Origin: Herbinix sp.
GTDB taxonomy: Bacteria; Bacillota; Clostridia; Lachnospirales; Lachnospiraceae
Reading direction: 5' to 3'
Assembly (NCBI GenBank): GCA_029238935.1
Contig: JAQZBN010000025.1
Coordinates: 35,225 to 99,224 of the forward strand
Length of the DNA stretch: 64,000 bases
Shown in pieces: positions 57,021 to 64,000 of this stretch (the first letter of the stretch is position 1; every line of letters begins with the position of its first letter). A program made the translations under genes and the position numbers. The notes below the pieces were generated by a model that had not been told where the DNA came from, did not search any database, and was given only the letters and a program-made list of their open reading frames with translations.

Positions 57021-58289
57021 TTATCCTCCGTACATCCATTTATAAACTCTTCGCTCCAGTTCAACTTGTGATGTCTTACCTACCGTTCTAATATGCTCTT
57101 CAAAACTCTTACCATATACATTTACAAAGTAATAAAACTTTGTACCGTACTGATTCGCAAACTCTTCATAAGTGATATTGTACATGGCTGGCATTGCTAC
57201 TGCTATTCCGTTTTCATAATATTCTATGAATCTTTCAGTAAGTACCCACTTCTTATAATTGGAGTTTGTACTTGTTGTATTTGAAGTACCCTCTGTTTCC
57301 TCTGTAATATTGCTTTCTGTGTCCTCTAAACTCTCCTCATACTCGAAAAGTATTCCTTTGTCATATCCTTCAGGATATATTACAGTGCATTTAGTTTTAG
57401 TTTCATCATACTTATCATATTTTGTTGATGTACAGTTAGGATACTTTGATGAATCAAATGAGTGCTTGTTACCTTTATCATTTGCTTGTAATTCTTCTGA
57501 GGAGATAAGGAAGTATGTGTACTTTAAATCGGAACCATCACGATTTTGCCAGTCAGTATTATACCCTAAGTAATTAATATCCATAGAAGGGTCATCCCAA
57601 CTTAAATCTATGTGATACCATTTGCCATCTAGCTTAACTAGGTTCCATTCATGGTTATCATTTGAAATATACTTACAGTCGATACCCAAAACATTCATAT
57701 AAACTAAAAAGTCATTTGCATAACCCTTAGAAATGGTTCTGTCTACAATATATCCACCAGCTGCATTATATTTAACAGTGTTAAAAAAGTCATTTCTAGC
57801 TGCTTTGGGATTGTATTCAATGTTTCTAATCATGAAATCATGTACTGCTTTGATTTTGTCAAAATCCGTCATACTTTCTGTTATGATATTACTTAGGTCT
57901 GCTTTAGCGTCTTCCTCACTAATTGTAACGGTATCAGTATTGCTTGTTACGGTAACTCTGCATTTGAAAGTAGTTTTACCATATTTTACAGTAATGGTTG
58001 CCTTACCTGCTTTTAATGCTTTAAAATATGCACCCGGCTTATAAACATCCTCGTCACGCCCACCTAATGCTTTAACCACTTTTTCGTTATCACTTTTGCA
58101 TGAATACTTTGACGTAGTATTGCCCTGCCCATTTGATCTGTATATATCCAAATGATAAGCATCTCCAACTTTTAGAGTTACTGCACTCTTGCTCAAGAAA
58201 GGGGTTTTTGTACTAGCCTGTGCTGTAGCTGCGGATGTCATGCAACTTAATAATAGTGATAGAACCAATAAATACATTATTTTCTTCAT
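57021..58289 (-). CDS. Secreted transglutaminase-like protein with Cys-to-Ser change
   Basis: The 422-residue protein has a signal peptide (MKKIMYLLVLSLLLSCMTSA), a Big2-like N-terminal domain (SAVTLKVGDAYHLDIY to GKATITVKYGKTTFKCRVTV) and a transglutaminase-core domain (about residues 125-255: IKAVHDFMIRNIEYN, GYANDFLVYMNVLGIDC, HEWNLVKLDGKWYHIDLSWDDP). The His and Asp of the triad are present, but the site that is Cys in GVCxGYA reads TISKGYA, with Ser. It is therefore either a non-catalytic binding protein or an unusual Ser enzyme. A polar C-terminal region has no anchor. The ATG at 58287-58289 follows AGGAGG by eight bases. Confidence 0.82.
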   Translation of the reverse strand: MKKIMYLLVLSLLLSCMTSAATAQASTKTPFLSKSAVTLKVGDAYHLDIYRSNGQGNTTSKYSCKSDNEKVVKALGGRDEDVYKPGAYFKALKAGKATITVKYGKTTFKCRVTVTSNTDTVTISEEDAKADLSNIITESMTDFDKIKAVHDFMIRNIEYNPKAARNDFFNTVKYNAAGGYIVDRTISKGYANDFLVYMNVLGIDCKYISNDNHEWNLVKLDGKWYHIDLSWDDPSMDINYLGYNTDWQNRDGSDLKYTYFLISSEELQANDKGNKHSFDSSKYPNCTSTKYDKYDETKTKCTVIYPEGYDKGILFEYEESLEDTESNITEETEGTSNTTSTNSNYKKWVLTERFIEYYENGIAVAMPAMYNITYEEFANQYGTKFYYFVNVYGKSFEEHIRTVGKTSQVELERRVYKWMYGG

Positions 58290-58488
58290 AGCCTTATACC
58301 TCCTGCATTTTGCAATAATATTTTCCTTCATTCTTAATACTTAAACACAAAAATGCCTATATTCGAGTAGGAAAGTTTTATTTTTAAGTTCATTGTTCAA
58401 ATTGCAAGGTCGGTATGTAATTTCCTATTATAACCAGTAGCAGCAGTTTATTGGAATATTATACAAAGTGCTGGACGGGCATAAAAAT

Positions 58489-58518
58489 AAGACCTATCCG
58501 ATTAGGGATAAGTCCATT
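58489..58518 (-). terminator. Terminator after the Big2/CAP gene
   Basis: GACTTATCC / GGATAGGTC with a six-base loop followed by TTATTTTTA on the minus strand. Confidence 0.75.
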
Positions 58519-58544
58519 TTTAGTCTGCTATGCATTATAATCTT

Positions 58545-59783
58545 TTAATTTGATGGGTCTCCCTCCTGTGGTTCATCATTCTCAATTGATGGACCGAAGG
58601 TAGTACATAAATATTCGCCATAATCGCCATCTGCTAAACCCACACCCATCCACTCATAGCTGCCTGTTGTATCTAACATAATTGAATACCAGTGATCCTT
58701 AGAATGCTCCCATGTAGTTACTATTTCAGCAGGGTCATATTTTCCACCTGGAGTTGCAACTTCTCTACCGCTACTCCCACCCTCTAAAGTCTTATACTTT
58801 GATTGCTCGAACCAATCGTAATTATCTAGTTCACCATTCGGAGTATCATGCACTAAGTATTTTTTATATTTGTTACATAGGTCTATACGATATTCTGCAA
58901 GTTTACGGGCACCTTCCTTATAAACTGCTAAGTTGCAACCTTCGAACTTTCTGTATAGGTTTAGAGCATCAACTGCCTGCATGCTAAATTCGGTGTTTGC
59001 TTCTTCATTGTCTAGCCATTTTCTTTTGTCTTTATTATATTGATAGTCTAATTTATAATCGAATAATACTAAACCTACTATTCCAGAACCTCTGAAGTCT
59101 GTCATAATACCTATTGATGTAGTTCCTTTTGAAGCCTCATCAATGTTTTTCATCATAAGCTCGTTAGCCTCATCTTCTGGTATCCCATACTTAACTCCAA
59201 AGCTGGTGGTCATTTTTGTACCGCTACATACCAGCATATAACATTTATTTGTTATATTTGTAATGTATGCTAATACATAGTAATCATAATTGCTGTCTTT
59301 CCATGTGTATGCAGTTACGTCGCTCCATTTGTATTGTGCTGTTCGGTCTGGCTCTCCTAGGATTTTCTTCAGTTCTTTAAGTGTCATTCCTATTTTTACT
59401 GTTGCTCCTGATTTGATTGTGATGGTAGCGTAATCTGGATTATTCCAGTTTTTATCCTTCACAGTGACTTTACAGGTTGCTTTTAAACCATTGCTCGTTT
59501 TAGCTGTAATTGTAGCTGAACCTACTGCATTTCCTGTTATCTTGCCTGAAGTGTCTACTTTTACAATAGAACTTTTACTGGATGACCATGTCACTTTTTT
59601 ATCAGTAATATTAGTTGGTGCTATGGTAGCCTTCAAAGTATACGACTTATTAGTTTCAATGTTAATAGAAGTTTTATTTAACTTGATACTTTTAGCTGCT
59701 GTAGCTGCATAAACTGTTTGACTATGATATGAGCTTCCTAGTAGTATTGTAAGACATAAAATAATACTTAATAGCTTCTTCAT
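58545..59783 (-). CDS. Secreted Big2 plus CAP-domain protein
   Basis: The 412-residue protein has a signal peptide (cleavage near VYAA, residue 27). One Big2 domain covers about 33-110 (KSIKLNKTSINIETNKSYTLKATI, VDTSGKITGNAVGSATITAKT). A CAP-associated N domain covers about 120-250 (GMTLKELKKILGEPDRTAQY), and a C-terminal CAP/SCP-like domain about 265-395 (ALNLYRKFEGCNLAVYKEGARKLAEYR, TTWEHSKDHWYSIMLD, WMGVGLADG). The usual GEN motif reads GRE, so catalysis-like residues are partly changed. Likely a secreted or wall-bound protein. CGGAGG before the ATG. Confidence 0.85.
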   Translation of the reverse strand: MKKLLSIILCLTILLGSSYHSQTVYAATAAKSIKLNKTSINIETNKSYTLKATIAPTNITDKKVTWSSSKSSIVKVDTSGKITGNAVGSATITAKTSNGLKATCKVTVKDKNWNNPDYATITIKSGATVKIGMTLKELKKILGEPDRTAQYKWSDVTAYTWKDSNYDYYVLAYITNITNKCYMLVCSGTKMTTSFGVKYGIPEDEANELMMKNIDEASKGTTSIGIMTDFRGSGIVGLVLFDYKLDYQYNKDKRKWLDNEEANTEFSMQAVDALNLYRKFEGCNLAVYKEGARKLAEYRIDLCNKYKKYLVHDTPNGELDNYDWFEQSKYKTLEGGSSGREVATPGGKYDPAEIVTTWEHSKDHWYSIMLDTTGSYEWMGVGLADGDYGEYLCTTFGPSIENDEPQEGDPSN

Positions 59784-59844
59784 TTTATCCTCCGTTATAT
59801 GTAGATATTAGACCCATCAATTTACTTGACAGGTCTTGTATTTG

Positions 59845-61104
59845 TTATCTGTATTCTAAAGGTGTGCTTAATTTTGTTAGGTATGCAATACCTGCATTTG
59901 GTGTTACGTTGTAGAATAAGTTGAGCTCGTTATCTTCGTTGACGGTTAATATTCCATTTTTAAGTGCTGCTATTAAATATGGTTGCCAGTCACTCATAAT
60001 AATCTTGTTATCTATGCAATACTTAATAATGGCTGTATCGGATGCCTTTGGAAATTTCTTAGTAAGTTGATTATATGTCTGTATTTGTGAACTCTTAATG
60101 TCACTGCAATACTTGGTAATTGATTGACCTTCGTATTTTTCAGCCTCATCCCCGTAATACATTCTACTTATCACCATAGCTACTTCTATACGCTTAATGT
60201 TACTGTTAAGATCCGCTTTACTTGCTTGTGTTGATAAAGGAGCTAGGTCAGCGTAATTTATGAATGTGGCATATTCTTTTCCAACGTAACCTATTAGTGG
60301 ATCTTTTGCATATAACTTTGATGTATCCCATGATACACTGTGTGCTCCTAGTGTATATTTACCAAACAGTGCATAGAACTCTTTTCTACTTAAACGTTCT
60401 TCATCATCTTTATTGTAATCTACTGTACCATCATTATTGTTGTATACACCATAGTATACTGCTAACACTATCCTTGCTTTTGTTGTGATTGTGTCGTCTG
60501 GGTCACAAAGTTTATATTTGTCTGCTAATGACGCAAGCAATTTCTTGTTTGCTGATGTATTAAATGTAGAATAACTTTCATTGTAACTTACATAATAATT
60601 TGGCATGTTTGCCATTGGGAATAATGCAGCTGCTCCAAAATGTTCATTGACCTCTGTTACTAATTTTGCATACTTAGAATTTTGATTGATACTTAATTTG
60701 CCTGTTCTTCCAGTACTATCATTTGTATATGTTCCTTTTTCAAGGTTGACTGTTCCATGTAGTACTTGTACATCTCCAGTTGTTTTTGGTGCAGGTGCAG
60801 GTGTTGGTGTTGCAGTTGGTTCTGATGTTATTGGTGTTGTATTTATATTATTAGTTGTTTCTCCATCTTGTTTTCCAAATAAATTATCTAAACCATAAAG
60901 TGTATCTCCATCATTACTAGAGGATAAATTAACAACCTCATAACCATCATGTTTGACTTCTATTATACTATTGACTAAATCTTGTGTATCTGCATCTGTC
61001 ATTGTAGATGCTAATGCTTGACTGTTACTTAACATTACCATAAAAAATATTAAGCCGGAAATTGATCTGCTCTTCTTTGTAACCATTAAACATTTTCTTT
61101 TCAA
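59845..61104 (-). CDS. Secreted SLH-like protein
   Basis: The 419-residue form starts at TTG (61102-61104), eight bases after GGAGG, and gives a clean signal peptide (KRKCLMVTKKSRSISGLIFF to NSQALAS). Longer ORF starts give no signal. A Thr/Pro/Ala linker (ITSEPTATPTPAPAPKTTG, about residues 95-115) follows, then a region with degenerate S-layer-homology units (SRKEFYALFGKYTLG; LNSNIKRIEVAMVISRMYYG; YLIAALKNGILTVNEDNELN). It may bind wall polymers. Third of three neighbouring secreted proteins. Confidence 0.7.
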   Translation of the reverse strand: MKRKCLMVTKKSRSISGLIFFMVMLSNSQALASTMTDADTQDLVNSIIEVKHDGYEVVNLSSSNDGDTLYGLDNLFGKQDGETTNNINTTPITSEPTATPTPAPAPKTTGDVQVLHGTVNLEKGTYTNDSTGRTGKLSINQNSKYAKLVTEVNEHFGAAALFPMANMPNYYVSYNESYSTFNTSANKKLLASLADKYKLCDPDDTITTKARIVLAVYYGVYNNNDGTVDYNKDDEERLSRKEFYALFGKYTLGAHSVSWDTSKLYAKDPLIGYVGKEYATFINYADLAPLSTQASKADLNSNIKRIEVAMVISRMYYGDEAEKYEGQSITKYCSDIKSSQIQTYNQLTKKFPKASDTAIIKYCIDNKIIMSDWQPYLIAALKNGILTVNEDNELNLFYNVTPNAGIAYLTKLSTPLEYR

Positions 61105-61273
61105 ATCCTTATCCTCCATAATCCCTAAACTATTCTTTTGCTTATTAATGCTTACAATTATAATTGTCATAATATTACTATATTTGCTATTGCTATACAA
61201 TAGCATTTTCTATTATTTTCCTTACACAATAACTGTATTATATATGATTTATCACCACATTTCAACTTTAAGT

Positions 61274-61288
61274 GTTACCTCTCTTACC
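61274..61288 (-). promoter_or_regulatory. Period-9 direct repeat GGTAAGAGA-GGTAAC (site 3)
   Basis: On the minus strand GGTAAGAGAGGTAAC lies about 50 bp before the XRE repressor gene, consistent with an autoregulatory operator related to those at 45425, 47944 and 62418. Confidence 0.45.
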
Positions 61289-61336
61289 TAATGTTGAAGC
61301 ATTTCAAGTACACTATTGCTAGGGAGGTGTATTTGT

Positions 61337-61633
61337 ATGAATGAATTAGGTGATAAAATAAAACAACTACGAATTAATAAGCAGTTAAGTCAGACACAGT
61401 TATCAAAATTATTAAAATGTTCTTCCAGTGTTGTTTCAGCTTACGAACAAAATCTTAGGAAGCCTTCTTTAGAAAACCTTGTGAAATTATCTTACATATT
61501 TGGAGTCTCTACAGATTATCTACTTGGTTTAAACACAACTAACCGTGATCCTAATCTCATTGATGTATCTGCATTAACTGAAAGTCAACGTATAGCCATC
61601 AAACAATTAATTGAATCTATTAAGAAGAAGTAA
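61337..61633 (+). CDS. XRE-family repressor of the island
   Basis: The 98-residue protein has an HTH_3 domain (residues 3-60: LGDKIKQLRINKQLSQTQLSKLLKCSSSVVSAYEQNLRKPSLENLVKLSYIFG pattern) and a short C-terminal helix (LTESQRIAIKQLIESIKK). The ATG at 61337 follows GGGAGG by nine bases; the in-frame ATG seven codons earlier has no site. It is the only plus-strand gene of the island, facing the secreted-protein genes, the classical position of a CI/ImmR-like element repressor. A terminator follows. Confidence 0.88.
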   Translation: MNELGDKIKQLRINKQLSQTQLSKLLKCSSSVVSAYEQNLRKPSLENLVKLSYIFGVSTDYLLGLNTTNRDPNLIDVSALTESQRIAIKQLIESIKKK

Positions 61634-61664
61634 GTCCATTGATTATTAATTGGATTTACTTTTT
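61629..61664 (+). terminator. Terminator after the XRE repressor
   Basis: AAGTAA-TCCA pairs with TTGGA-TTACTT over an 11-base loop followed by TTTTTTC. Confidence 0.75.
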
Positions 61665-61666
61665 TC

Positions 61667-61891
61667 TTATCCTAGACCATCTAAACTACTTATTGCTTTC
61701 TCTGTTAGAACCGCAATAGCCTTCAGTTCTTTCTTAAGTATACTTAATCCACTGATTGCAATTTCAATGCTTGTTATTTCTCCTCCCTCCAGAGCTATTA
61801 ACATTATGCCTGTAAGGTCTACAAGTTGTTGGATGCTTATATTCAATTCGTTAAGTTGATCTGGAAGGGGATTGTTGCTTATATTATCCAT
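61667..61891 (-). CDS. Small uncharacterised island protein, 74 residues
   Basis: The product begins MDNISNNPLPDQLNELNISI and is an amphipathic helical protein with leucine/isoleucine heptads (LVDLTGIMLIALEGGEITSIEIAISGLSILKKELKAIAVL), likely to form a coiled coil. No family recognised. The ATG at 61889-61891 is chosen over a longer start because GGAGG lies ten bases upstream. Confidence 0.65.
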   Translation of the reverse strand: MDNISNNPLPDQLNELNISIQQLVDLTGIMLIALEGGEITSIEIAISGLSILKKELKAIAVLTEKAISSLDGLG

Positions 61892-62068
61892 ATCCTTCGC
61901 ACCTCCTTTCCTCTCCCTTTGTACTATATTTTCTACCGGAAGCATTGTAACGCTGACTTGAAGGTGATTCCATAGATTTTTTGCATAGACAATTCCTATA
62001 TTAGTTAGTGGAATTGCTGCCCTTTGTCATATATGAGGATACTGGTGTACCGGATAACATAAATAAAA

Positions 62069-62106
62069 GGTAGGACATACAGACTTTCATCTGCATATTC
62101 CTACCT
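62069..62106. repeat. Bulged hairpin in the gene-free gap 61.9-62.8 kb
   Basis: GGTAGGA / TCCTACC with an inner CAGA / TCTG stem forms a bulged hairpin. The gap from 61892 to 62812 holds no gene; its other elements are listed separately. Confidence 0.5.
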
Positions 62107-62330
62107 CAATTAAACAATCACTATTTTTATAAGTATCAAATCGGTAAATAATTGATTTTATAATAAGTACCTACCGTCATACTTCAATTGCACATTTTCC
62201 TCATCTGTTGCTTTCCTTTGCTCATTTATTTATTAAGGTAGCATATTTTTTTGTTCGCTTTCTTTTGCTTATTTATTGGGGGATTATAATTCATTTTCAA
62301 CCCAATGCCTGTGGGGAAGCATATATTTTC

Positions 62331-62347
62331 TGGTATTTGGTATATTT
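62331..62347. repeat. Direct repeat TGGTATT-TGGTATA, resolvase-proximal copy
   Basis: TGGTATTTGGTATATTT matches the copy beside the integrase at 44809. Here too a perfect inverted repeat begins a few bases away. Confidence 0.5.
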
Positions 62348-62350
62348 CAA

Positions 62351-62408
62351 ATAAAATGCACCATGGTTCCGTATCCTCAGTTTAGAATCTTCCCATGGTG
62401 CATTTTAT
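62351..62408. repeat. Perfect 16-bp inverted repeat
   Basis: ATAAAATGCACCATGG and its exact complement enclose 26 bases. No T-run follows, so it may be a recombination or protein-binding site rather than a terminator. Confidence 0.8.
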
Positions 62409-62417
62409 CCTAAAATT

Positions 62418-62434
62418 GTGGTAACAGTGGTAAC
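62418..62434. promoter_or_regulatory. Period-9 direct repeat GTGGTAACA-GTGGTAAC (site 4)
   Basis: Lies ten bases beyond the 16-bp inverted repeat; related to the sites at 45425, 47944 and 61274. Confidence 0.5.
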
Positions 62435-62812
62435 ATTTTGGTTCTTAATTGGTTTGTATCGTATAAAACCTTATCTTAATGCCATAATCTGTTATAGTTA
62501 AACCTATTACTAATAGACCTACACCGTATCCCGGCAGTATTCAATTTTCAAACCCTCTAAAACGTTTATCAGTAATATTCATTTCCTCGTCTGTACCTAT
62601 GGTTTTTATAATGCCAAATTTTATTTCGTTCTCAACCACCAATCATAGGAAACCCAGATTTTTTAGTTCAATGTATCGATCTTATCTCTTCCTTTGCCAC
62701 CAAAAAATTTTGCACTGCCAAACCTTATTTTTTACCCCAAAATTAATCCAATACCTTAATTTTTATAGTCTTGACGACTGGTATTGCCTAAACTTTTCAT
62801 TTCTACAGTATC

Positions 62813-63394
62813 TTATAGGAAATCCAATATTTTATTATCCTTATACTGCTGCGCTCTCCGATAAAATGTAGCTCTACCGCACTCCAACAACTTTAATGCC
62901 TGATCCATGCTTATCTGGTTATTCATATATTGCTTATATACATTATCAAAGTCCTCCATCGGTTTTCTTGGACGCCCATTAAATCTACCTTCTCGCTTTG
63001 CAATCTCTATTCCCTCTCTTTGTCTCTCCCTAATATTTGCTCTTTCCATTTCACTTAATGCACCTATGATTGTTATTATTAGCTTACCAGTGGGAGTGGA
63101 AGTATTAACGCCTTCCTTAATACTGATTATTGTAATACCCTTCTTGTCCAGATCGTCAATCAGAGTCACGATATCTTTACTATTTCTTCCCAAACGTGTG
63201 ATATCAACCACATGGATGCAGTCTCCCTCCCTTACTGTGCTTAGTAGTTGTTTCAAGGCTTCTCTTTCCATGTCTTTACCGCTTTTTTTATCGCTGAATA
63301 CCTTATCCATAGGTATTCCTGCCGCCTCCATTGCTTCAACTTGTCTTTGTAGGTTCTGTTCTTCGCTTGATACTCTTATGTATCCAAATCTCAT
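62813..63394 (-). CDS. Serine recombinase (resolvase/invertase)
   Basis: The 193-residue small serine recombinase has the catalytic Ser in FGYIRVSSEEQN, the conserved DKKSGKDMEREAL and VDITRLGRNSKDIV (two Arg), the GKLIITIIGALSEMERANIRERQREGI helix and a C-terminal HTH (ISMDQALKLLECGRATFYRRAQQ). It is of the Tn3/plasmid-resolvase and invertase group, and could resolve multimers or invert a segment. The ATG at 63392-63394 follows AAAGGAG by nine bases. Candidate sites lie about 260 bp upstream. Confidence 0.93.
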   Translation of the reverse strand: MRFGYIRVSSEEQNLQRQVEAMEAAGIPMDKVFSDKKSGKDMEREALKQLLSTVREGDCIHVVDITRLGRNSKDIVTLIDDLDKKGITIISIKEGVNTSTPTGKLIITIIGALSEMERANIRERQREGIEIAKREGRFNGRPRKPMEDFDNVYKQYMNNQISMDQALKLLECGRATFYRRAQQYKDNKILDFL

Positions 63395-63634
63395 ATAAAC
63401 CAACTCCTTTAAAATGATTTAAGAATTTATACGCAAGTCCGTGAAATGCTTCATCACCAAAAATACTATAAAGTGCACTTAGGGATGAATAATAACAGTA
63501 TCAAATACTTCTCTCACTCTCATAAGTTCCACCTTCTCATATAATCCACCATCTGATAAGGTATACCTTACGATACATCTCAAAACCTTGATCCGAAAGT
63601 GTTCCATAAGCTTGTATCATTTACTATTTTCCTA

Positions 63635-63667
63635 TTTTGATACGTCCTTTTGATAATTATATCAAAA
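63635..63667. promoter_or_regulatory. Candidate recombinase subsites TTTTGATA
   Basis: TTTTGATA occurs at 63635 and 63648, and its complement TATCAAAA at 63660, so two direct and one inverted half-sites lie within 33 bp, about 250 bp upstream of the resolvase gene. The surrounding 63395-63956 region has no convincing gene. Confidence 0.35.
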
Positions 63668-63775
63668 ACTTGTTTCAATAAATTCTTATATCCCTATCTC
63701 AAAAGTCTGCTCTTAGATAAGCTTCATTGGCACCACTAAACAACGAATTCTATCATAATGTTTTTACTCATGAAA

Positions 63776-63802
63776 AATGCCCTAGATATTCTCCAAGGCA
63801 CT
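63776..63802 (-). terminator. Weak terminator-like hairpin
   Basis: TGCCTTGG pairs with CTAGGGCA using two G-T pairs and is followed by TTTTTC on the minus strand. No minus-strand gene ending here is visible. Confidence 0.4.
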
Positions 63803-63956
63803 TTCAATCAAATATGTATTCACTCATTATCTAAAACCGTAATTCCGTAATTATTATTCCTCAATCAGTTTCTACCTTCCTCTAACTGATTTTCCGACTG
63901 AAAAAAGAACATTGTATTTAATGTTATCAGTAAAAGATAAATGGAGGCTGTGTCTT

Positions 63957-64000
63957 ATGTTCGGTTCAATGTCATCACATTCAAGACCAAAATATATCAA
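63957..64000 (+). CDS. Start of an unknown gene (cut by window edge)
   Basis: An ATG at 63957, nine bases after ATGGAGG, opens a frame reading MFGSMSSHSRPKYI to the window end. The 14 residues are too few to assign. It marks either the next island gene or the flanking chromosome. Confidence 0.5.
   Translation, partial: MFGSMSSHSRPKYI

Noticed and set aside
62599..62871. 90-residue plus-strand ORF
   Set aside because: No ribosome site, odd composition, and it overlaps the resolvase 3' end on the other strand.
26298..63572. Identical 12-bp palindrome AAGGTATACCTT in the metN leader and upstream of the resolvase
   Set aside because: A single shared 12-mer over 64 kb of AT-rich DNA can be chance and the contexts differ.
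63395..63640. Short minus-strand ORFs (14 and 27 codons) upstream of the resolvase
   Set aside because: They have weak or shared ribosome sites and no recognisable features.
38960..63950. Direct repeats marking attL and attR of the island
   Set aside because: By eye I found only 7-8-bp matches between the flanks, which is not enough to claim attachment sites.

Overview
The window looks like the chromosome of a low-GC, endospore-forming, flagellin-encoding Clostridia member, most likely a Lachnospiraceae species of the Lachnoclostridium/Anaerocolumna type. This rests on AT-rich DNA, strong AGGAGG ribosome sites, Spo0H-type SigH beside rlmB, SleC-like and SleB-like spore cortex enzymes, a HrcA/CIRCE-type groESL operon, a THI riboswitch on thiT, and families such as DUF6062, DUF2225, DUF3810 and TIGR04086. 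The genus is an inference; no rRNA is present.

Region 1 (1-38.7 kb) is ordinary chromosome. In order it holds the start of a response regulator, a secreted Big2 protein, an MBL-fold hydrolase and a VOC protein; carAB; two tandem SleC-like genes; an atypical flagellin; a polysaccharide deacetylase; thiT with its TPP riboswitch; a lipoprotein amidase; groESL; two zinc-finger-like proteins and glnS; a SleB-type hydrolase; DUF3810; the metNIQ methionine transporter; small metabolic genes; two tRNAs; sigH-rlmB; rfbD; a GH-like DUF4015 protein; a histidine kinase/HD-GYP pair; an XRE regulator; and a SEC-C protein. A probable sporulation sRNA resembling CsfG follows, with a perfect sigma-G-type promoter and a terminator.

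Region 2 (about 39.1-63.4 kb) is accessory. It starts with a type III restriction-modification pair (mod-res), then a Tn916-type tyrosine integrase with two tandem excisionase-like genes. Next come many genes I do not recognise, including a 1501-residue secreted protein, and a 1.3 kb non-coding block with iteron-like repeats and a 124-bp tandem duplication. After that are three secreted proteins (pseudo-transglutaminase, Big2/CAP, SLH-like), an XRE repressor and a serine resolvase. No relaxase, type IV secretion or phage structural gene is visible, so this is probably an integrative or plasmid-derived element of unknown type whose exact ends I could not fix.

The most interesting points are these. 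(i) The metNIQ leader encodes a 25-residue peptide with 6 Met and 4 Cys codons behind a perfect sigma-A promoter and ahead of an intrinsic terminator, which is the layout of ribosome-mediated attenuation. (ii) Three separate intergenic arrays of a degenerate 15-bp unit share a common core. (iii) The island carries an iteron-like block and a family of period-9 GGTA direct repeats near its regulatory genes. (iv) Several chromosomal genes look cut by small deletions: groEL (about 43 nt, frameshifted), the metN/metI junction, a WYL-regulator remnant, and possibly the amidase C terminus. These are either real decay or assembly errors and need checking.
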